A DNA stretch of 11,094 nucleotides from an uncultured Prevotella sp. (GTDB taxonomy: Bacteria; Bacteroidota; Bacteroidia; Bacteroidales; Bacteroidaceae), in the NCBI GenBank assembly GCA_937895845.1, contig CALBLK010000033.1, positions 1 to 11,094 on the forward strand, read 5' to 3'. Each line of letters begins with the position of its first letter. The first letter of the stretch is position 1. Shown here one piece after another: positions 7,479 to 11,094 of this stretch. Both the position numbers and the translations under genes were made by a program. The notes beneath the pieces are model-generated. The model made no database searches and was not told where the DNA came from. It worked only from the letters and a program-made list of their open reading frames with translations.

Positions 7479-7967
7479 TTACTTGCTAACCTGTTTGCCG
7501 CTTTCGCCCGCGCCCTGCGTCGCCCCGCCGGCCTTGCCCGGATAGACCTCGGGCTCGCCGGCATTGCTCAGCGACACGCTGTAAGTGGAATCATCCTGTG
7601 CGGGGCTTGTCTCCTCAAGCGAGTCGATGATGAACAGGCCCTTGACGTAGGGGGACTTGTCGCCTCCGCGCTTGAATGCCAGCACCTCGATGCTCTCGCC
7701 CTTGCCCCAGAGAGGCGCTATCTGCTCGTAGCCGTTCTCGGTCTCGTCATAGAAGCGAAGGCCCTCCGCACTGATGGACATGGACAGCCCTGTCACGCCC
7801 TTGCCCTTCCACAGGCCCGAACCCTTGGCCGCGCTTGCGACGGGCTTTACCGCCCTTTCCTTGGTCTCGCTGTTGAAAGTGAGAGTGTGGCTGGTGCAAT
7901 GCCCAACCGCCTTGCCCCCGGCCATAAGCAGGAGGTCACTGCCATTGATATATCCTGAATCTGCCAT
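7479..7967 (-). CDS. Phage major tail protein (tube subunit), 162 aa
   Basis: This protein polymerises into the tail tube. The opening SGYINGSDLLLMAGGKAVGHCTSHTLTF matches the start of TP901-1-like major tail proteins (phage_tail_2 group), where the first strands read roughly 'GsdlllyvgG-aiGhatsht'. The body is beta-rich, with KGKGVTGLSMSISAEGL and YVKGLFIIDSLEE, ending with a strand-rich YSVSLSNAGEPEV and a Gly/Ala/Lys-rich flexible tail (about 145-162). It has a normal length for the family. It starts at ATG 7965-7967, 36 bp after the tail terminator gene, and precedes the chaperone pair, both as expected. No Ig-like extension is present. Family assignment is from pattern, not a search. Confidence 0.88.
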   Translation of the reverse strand: MADSGYINGSDLLLMAGGKAVGHCTSHTLTFNSETKERAVKPVASAAKGSGLWKGKGVTGLSMSISAEGLRFYDETENGYEQIAPLWGKGESIEVLAFKRGGDKSPYVKGLFIIDSLEETSPAQDDSTYSVSLSNAGEPEVYPGKAGGATQGAGESGKQVSK

Positions 7968-8003
7968 AACTTATGAAAAATTTTAGATGGTTCAACAAAA
8001 AGT

Positions 8004-8396
8004 TTAAATTCTGACTTGAAAAACAAGCAGCTGCGAAAAGGCGTCATCTTCGTAGCCCTCCTCGCTGTCCACAAGTGTGCAGCTGCGCATCCTCACGCCC
8101 TGGCTCTCGCCCTGCCTGTTGTCAAGGGCGGACCGCACTGCCTCGGCCAGCTCCACGCCCTCCGCGTACTTTGCCGTATAGCAGACCACCTCCATTGTCA
8201 CGGCGTCCGCCCCGGGCGCGCCAGTCTTTGTGGGGTTGTGCTGCAATGCCGCGCGGCGGTAGAGGATATAGGGCAGCTGCGCCTGGTCTATCACGATGGG
8301 GAAGACCTTGCTCGTGCGCCTCCTCACTTCCTCGTCAGAGAGGAGCATGTCGCGAATCACCGCCCCTGCGCTTAATGATGTCCTTTTCTGTGCCAT
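8004..8396 (-). CDS. DUF3168-like tail terminator / tail completion protein, 130 aa
   Basis: Proteins of this family (related to SPP1 gp17 and lambda gpU) cap the finished tail and join it to the neck. Visible signs are an N-terminal helix (SAGAVIRDMLLSDEEVRRR), a strand with PYILYRR (42-48), the central DAVTMEVVCYTAKYAEGVELAEAVRSALDN typical of DUF3168, and the end FSQLLVFQVRI forming the last strand. The length fits the family. It starts at ATG 8394-8396, 21 bp after the gp10-like gene, and is followed by the tube gene. Confidence 0.82.
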   Translation of the reverse strand: MAQKRTSLSAGAVIRDMLLSDEEVRRRTSKVFPIVIDQAQLPYILYRRAALQHNPTKTGAPGADAVTMEVVCYTAKYAEGVELAEAVRSALDNRQGESQGVRMRSCTLVDSEEGYEDDAFSQLLVFQVRI

Positions 8397-8417
8397 TGCT
8401 CGTTTTGATTGGTATTG

Positions 8418-8972
8418 TCACAAGAGCCCCCGCTTCCTCGCCTCCATTTCCAGGTTGCCCCGGAAGGTGTCAAAGAGGTTGTCCTCCACGCTGCCGCCTG
8501 TCTGCTGCTCCGTCTTGGCCAGAAAGGCGTACCGCCTCATCTTGCCGCGGCTCGCGCCGCCGCGCAGGTACTGCCGGACCTTCCTGCCCGTAAATCGGCT
8601 CCTGCCGAAAAACGACGAAATCCGCCGCCCTGCGTGGCGCATACGCGTGCCGTCCTCCGCCCACATCAGGACTGGCTTCTCCAGGCCCTGACGGTTGAGG
8701 TGGACACCCTTGCGCCGCCCGTGCGGCTTGACGCTCACCATGAACCCCAGGCCGTAGCGGCCGGGGTAGGTGCGCACATAGATGCCGCCGGAGAGGCTGC
8801 GCCTTGTCCCCTGCCCGATGCCGCTCTGCGCCAGGTTTGAGACAGCCGCCTTTTTCAGCCGGTTGCCCTCACGGCGCATGGCGCCACGCATGGCCCTGCG
8901 CTGGACTTTCATGTCAAGCACCCTGTAGACATCGGCGAAAGGCCTGTCAAGGTCGGTTACAGTCTCGCTCAT
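8418..8972 (-). CDS. HK97 gp10-like neck / tail component, 184 aa
   Basis: This is a very basic protein (many Arg and Lys) in the slot of HK97 gp10-type genes, between head closure and tail terminator. It opens with an acidic segment (MSETVTDLDRPFADVY) and a helix KVQRRAMRGAMRREGNRLKKAA (about 26-47), the usual start of the family. A strand-rich middle (IYVRTYPGRYGLGFMVSVKP) and an aromatic W-A-E-D-G-T-R segment follow. The ATG at 8970-8972 was chosen over the in-frame ATG at 9038, because the longer form adds residues without family-like character and would overlap the previous gene. The gap to the head closure gene is 44 bp. Confidence 0.75.
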   Translation of the reverse strand: MSETVTDLDRPFADVYRVLDMKVQRRAMRGAMRREGNRLKKAAVSNLAQSGIGQGTRRSLSGGIYVRTYPGRYGLGFMVSVKPHGRRKGVHLNRQGLEKPVLMWAEDGTRMRHAGRRISSFFGRSRFTGRKVRQYLRGGASRGKMRRYAFLAKTEQQTGGSVEDNLFDTFRGNLEMEARKRGLL

Positions 8973-9016
8973 ATTGGTGGTGTGTGGAAAGGTTGGAGAT
9001 GGAAAGCTCTTGCCAA

Positions 9017-9337
9017 TCACTCGTTCACTCGTTCGCAAACCAAGGTGTTCATGCCCCTGTCGATGTTCGGGATGATGGCGACAACCGTGTAAAGGCAGCC
9101 GCCCAGCTGCTGCACCCTCCAGTTTTCCCTCACCGGGTGCGCGTCCCTCACGTTGAACTCGGCGCGGTAGTCGGGGAAATGCTCGCCTACCTCCTCGCTC
9201 CGGCTTCCGCTCTGCCTGACGCGCTGCGCCCAGACAGTGCGCACCTCAGTATAGGCGGCGGCCTCCTCGCCGTAGGCGTTTGTGCTCGCCACCGGCCGCA
9301 GCAGCCTCAGACGGTATTTCATCTCCCCCGCTCTCAT
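9017..9337 (-). CDS. Head closure protein (SPP1 gp16 / Phage_H_T_join-like), 106 aa
   Basis: This protein closes the DNA-filled head below the connector ring and forms the tail attachment surface. The N-terminal MRAGEMKYRLRLLRPVASTNAYGEE matches the family pattern 'mraGelr.ritiqr....d.yGe', followed by VRTVWAQRVRQSGSRSEEVGE and a central strand ...YRAEFNVRDAHPV, ending in Y-T-V-V-A-I-I-P-N-I-D-R, all typical. The start at 9337 forms ATGA with the stop of the connector gene (9334-9337), so translation is probably coupled. The same frame is open further upstream to 9433, but inside the connector gene and without family-like sequence. Confidence 0.85.
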   Translation of the reverse strand: MRAGEMKYRLRLLRPVASTNAYGEEAAAYTEVRTVWAQRVRQSGSRSEEVGEHFPDYRAEFNVRDAHPVRENWRVQQLGGCLYTVVAIIPNIDRGMNTLVCERVNE

Positions 9338-9642
9338 TCCGCCAGTTTCCGGTAGGGCTTGATTAGGGCCTGCAGTGAATCGGGCACCGCGTGCATCTGC
9401 ACGCCGCTCACACTCTCGCGCTGGTTGTACCAATGCGCGCCGAGCATCAGTATGGCGTGCCTGATGGGCGCGGGCACCCCCGTGCCGTCACCCATCTGCG
9501 CCAGCTCCTCCCGGCTCCTGTTGGTCGCCGCTATGACAGCGTCCTCGGCGGTCTCCAGGAGATGCGCCAGATACTCGTCATCGTCGGCGAAGTCGTCAGC
9601 CCTTACGTGCTTCTTGAAAAGCGCCAAGTCCACTGCTGCCAT
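9334..9642 (-). CDS. HK97 gp6-like head-tail connector protein, 102 aa
   Basis: This adaptor forms the ring just below the portal. The sequence is mostly helical: LFKKHVRADDFADDDEYLAHLLETAEDAVIAATNR (about 7-41) is the classic first helix pair of Phage_connect_1/gp6 proteins, and PAPIRHAILMLGAHWYNQRESVS (about 57-79) matches their second, where 'A-H-W-Y-x-N-R-E' is highly conserved. Length is normal. It starts 39 bp after the capsid stop and ends in an ATGA overlap with the head closure gene. Confidence 0.92.
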   Translation of the reverse strand: MAAVDLALFKKHVRADDFADDDEYLAHLLETAEDAVIAATNRSREELAQMGDGTGVPAPIRHAILMLGAHWYNQRESVSGVQMHAVPDSLQALIKPYRKLAE

Positions 9643-9681
9643 AATCTGCTGCCACTCTGATTTGCAAACTTGAAAAGCCGT

Positions 9682-10698
9682 TTATGGCTTTGTCGTCGTT
9701 GTCTCTTTTGACAGCATGGCAAAGGCCTCCTCGCGCAGCACTGTGATGGCGTAGTCGGCGTTGAGCACGAAGTCAATGGAGTTCTTGCGCGCGAGCGTGT
9801 AGGGGTCGATGATGATTGACATCTCGCCAAACAGGCCCTGGGGCGCATACTTGAACGAGCCGAAGAGCACGGTGCCCTCGGCGACATACGAGCTGCAGAA
9901 CACCGGCACGCCGGAAATCTTGCCCGCGTCGTCGACGATGGCCTGGTTTGCGCCCTGCCATTTGGGGGTGCCCTCCAGAAGTGCCTTGGTGGTCTCGGTC
10001 ATCACATAGCAAAGCCCCTCGGGCATGATGTTGGCCCCGAGGACTGCGCCCTTGAGCGCGAGAAGGTCGGCGAGCGCGGGTGCATCGGTCTTGTAGGTCT
10101 TCTTGTTGGACGCCTTGACGTTGACAAACGGCCCGACAAGGTTTGTGGCCTTGGCCACCTTGGCGGTGCTGAACATGATTTTGTTCATCAGCGCGGCGGC
10201 GGCGACGGGCATGTACTGGGTGCATACAAGCCGCAGGAGGTCGTCGGTCTCGTTGAGGGCCTCGCGGGTGATGGGGACGGCCACGCCCATGCGCTCCGGC
10301 TTGGCGATGAGCTTCGTCACGTCAATCTTGGTGTCGCCCAGCGCCACGCCCTCGTCGTTGATGGTCGCGTCGAAAGTCTCGACCACCGGCCACTGGTAGT
10401 TGCCTTTCAGCCCTGTGAGCAGGGGGGAGCCGATGGCGGCGAGAATGGTCTTTGCATACAGCGGCTCCACGATGTCGCCCATTGTGACGGGGGAGGGGTT
10501 GGTGGAGGCGGAGGGGTTGAGATAGCCCGAGGTGTTTCCGCCGAAGTCGGAAGCCACGCCGCGGCTAATCTTCAACTCGAAGCGCTTGCCCGACTTGACG
10601 CACTCGCGCATCTGCCTGTTGGCCTCCTCAATGTCCTCGCGGCGCGTCACCTCGATGGTGGGCGTGGCCGCCTTGATTTTCATCTCCAGGATGTCCAT
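9682..10698 (-). CDS. HK97-fold major capsid protein (from first in-frame ATG)
   Basis: This gene encodes the shell subunit. From the first in-frame ATG (10696-10698) it gives 338 residues. Recognisable parts are the N-arm/E-loop region GDIVEPLYAKTILAAIGSPLL with NYQWPVVE, the P-domain region KLIAKPERMGVAVPITREALNETDDLL with the long spine helix LVCTQYMPVAAAALMNKIMF, a stretch MPEGLCYVMTETTKALLEG, and the C-terminal A-domain GTVLFGSFKYAPQGLF...NADYAITVLREEAFAML. The frame stays open another 52 codons upstream and encodes a delta-like helical domain, so the true protein is probably about 385-390 residues, but no start codon is available there. No separate scaffold gene is visible; a delta domain normally fills that role. 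Identity is secure; the start is not. Confidence 0.93.
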   Translation of the reverse strand: MDILEMKIKAATPTIEVTRREDIEEANRQMRECVKSGKRFELKISRGVASDFGGNTSGYLNPSASTNPSPVTMGDIVEPLYAKTILAAIGSPLLTGLKGNYQWPVVETFDATINDEGVALGDTKIDVTKLIAKPERMGVAVPITREALNETDDLLRLVCTQYMPVAAAALMNKIMFSTAKVAKATNLVGPFVNVKASNKKTYKTDAPALADLLALKGAVLGANIMPEGLCYVMTETTKALLEGTPKWQGANQAIVDDAGKISGVPVFCSSYVAEGTVLFGSFKYAPQGLFGEMSIIIDPYTLARKNSIDFVLNADYAITVLREEAFAMLSKETTTTKP

Positions 10699-10854
10699 CT
10701 CCCGGTAGAGGGCCTTGCGCTCCCCCTTTTCCGCGTCGGTGAAGTCCTCGCGCTCCTTGTCGTTCTCCAGCCCTGCCGCAATCTCGGCGAGACGGCCCTT
10801 GATTACGTCCAGGCGCTCGTAGGCCTCACGAAAATTAAACTTTTCCTTTTTCCC
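10699..10854 (-). other. In-frame delta-domain extension of the capsid gene lacking a start codon
   Basis: These 52 codons continue the capsid frame upstream of its first ATG to a TAA at 10855-10857. They read NFREAYERLDVIKGRLAEIA, then a charged helix with DFTDAEKGERKALYREMDIL running into the capsid. This Glu/Lys/Arg-rich helical composition, with 'D-x-T-x-A-E-x-x-E-x-x-x-L-x-x-E-x-x-x-L', is typical of the N-terminal scaffolding (delta) region of HK97-type capsids. No ATG, GTG or TTG occurs in the frame in this stretch. An A/G-rich AAGGGAAAAAGGAAAAG lies at its beginning, where a ribosome site and start would be expected. Confidence 0.8.
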
Positions 10855-10881
10855 TTAAATTAGCAGACAAAGTATTTCCGT

Positions 10882-10942
10882 ATATTCTTCAGATTTTTAT
10901 CGTGCGCACACGCACATGCGAGCGGTAAAAATCTAAAGATAT
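10882..10942. repeat. Long imperfect inverted repeat (hairpin) before the capsid gene
   Basis: The arm agatttttatcg (10891-10902) pairs with cggtaaaaatct (10923-10934) over 12 positions, with one G-T wobble. After one mismatch the pairing extends outward by about seven further pairs with one bulged base. The 20-nt loop (10903-10922) is G+C-rich and contains TGCG/CGCA repeats that can form an inner hairpin. In the capsid transcript this would be a structured leader, ending about 25 nt before the capsid frame opens. Confidence 0.75.
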
Positions 10943-10950
10943 TCAAGTTA

Positions 10951-10994
10951 GGGCACAGTGCCCCCTTTCCCCCGTCGGGGGAAATTGAATTCAA
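10951..10994. repeat. Three consecutive perfect palindromes
   Basis: In order: gggcac-a-gtgccc (10951-10963); an 8-bp stem tttccccc / gggggaaa around gtc (10966-10984); and ttgaattcaa (10985-10994). The second is strong enough to act as a transcript-end hairpin for the gene ending at 11034, but no U tract follows on the minus strand. The cluster could also be a protein-binding or recombination site. Confidence 0.7.
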
Positions 10995-11033
10995 ATAGTC
11001 TCAAGAATTTCGTGCTATCCAAAAGAAAGCTTG

Positions 11034-11093
11034 TCATATGGCATATCGGTATACAAGTTCAGACACCATCTTCTTGCCGACCTTGTCCATTTC
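11034..11093 (-). CDS. C-terminal end of an unidentified gene (partial)
   Basis: The window edge cuts a minus-strand frame whose last 19 codons read EMDKVGKKMVSELVYRYAI, ending with TGA at 11034-11036. The amphipathic, Lys-rich composition looks like real coding sequence. In HK97-type operons the gene before the capsid is usually a prohead protease or portal, but these residues do not identify either one, and the 177-bp gap to the capsid frame is longer than any other gap in the operon. Confidence 0.45.
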   Translation of the reverse strand, partial: EMDKVGKKMVSELVYRYAI

Positions 11094-11094
11094 G

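Larger units (their letters stand above)
10855..11033. other. Non-coding, inverted-repeat-rich interval upstream of the capsid gene
   Basis: No open frame with a start and coding character lies between the capsid frame and the partial gene at the right edge. The interval is AT-rich at both ends and contains a long imperfect stem (10882-10942) and three adjacent short perfect palindromes (10951-10994), listed separately. No tRNA, perfect TAnnTTTG promoter on the minus strand, or classic terminator with a U tract is seen. ATACTTTG (minus strand, about 10867-10874) only approximates a -7 element. Confidence 0.6.

Noticed and set aside
10985..11010. GAGACTATTTG on the minus strand resembles the R element (GACUA) of group I introns, which could explain the missing capsid start.
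   Set aside because: No matching S element (a segment with TAGTC/AGTC to form P7) follows before the capsid frame, and no group II domain V pattern is present. An intron cannot be supported from this window.
1..11094. CRISPR arrays, tRNA genes, insertion sequences and integrase or attachment sites.
   Set aside because: No regularly spaced repeats, cloverleaf-like segments, transposase-like frames or tRNA ends were seen on either strand.

Overview
The window is the head-to-tail morphogenesis block of a long-tailed, siphovirus-like phage or prophage of the Bacteroidota, most likely a gut Bacteroidales host. The host call rests on three things: capsid, tail-chaperone and tail-tube proteins of the type common in Bacteroidales prophages (judged from memory, not a search); starts with almost no Shine-Dalgarno sequence; and a perfect Bacteroidota -7 promoter element (TAnnTTTG) before the one plus-strand gene. 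No integrase, att site or host gene is visible, so prophage and free phage cannot be told apart.

All structural genes but one lie on the minus strand and are transcribed from right to left. In that order they are: the last 19 codons of an unidentified gene at the right edge; a 177-bp non-coding interval dense in inverted repeats; an HK97-fold major capsid protein; a gp6-like head-tail connector; a head-closure protein overlapping it by ATGA; an HK97 gp10-like neck protein; a DUF3168-like tail terminator; a major tail (tube) protein; a tail assembly chaperone pair joined by a probable -1 frameshift on a run of nine A; a 1195-residue tape measure protein; and a 915-residue distal tail or baseplate protein. 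The genes form one tightly packed late operon, following assembly order from head to connector, tube, chaperone, tape measure and tail tip.

The chaperone gene and the tape measure gene are separated by a 114-residue, two-helix membrane protein gene on the plus strand. It has its own promoter, and its stop codon overlaps the chaperone stop. It looks like a cargo (moron) gene, possibly a superinfection-exclusion or other host-modifying protein.

Two features near the right end do not fit a routine structural operon. The capsid reading frame clearly continues upstream of its first ATG into a typical delta-like helical domain, yet there is no usable start codon before an in-frame stop. Just upstream of that lies a long imperfect stem and three adjacent short perfect palindromes. 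The tape measure also carries a tandem 119-residue duplication with a 56-bp stretch that is still identical.
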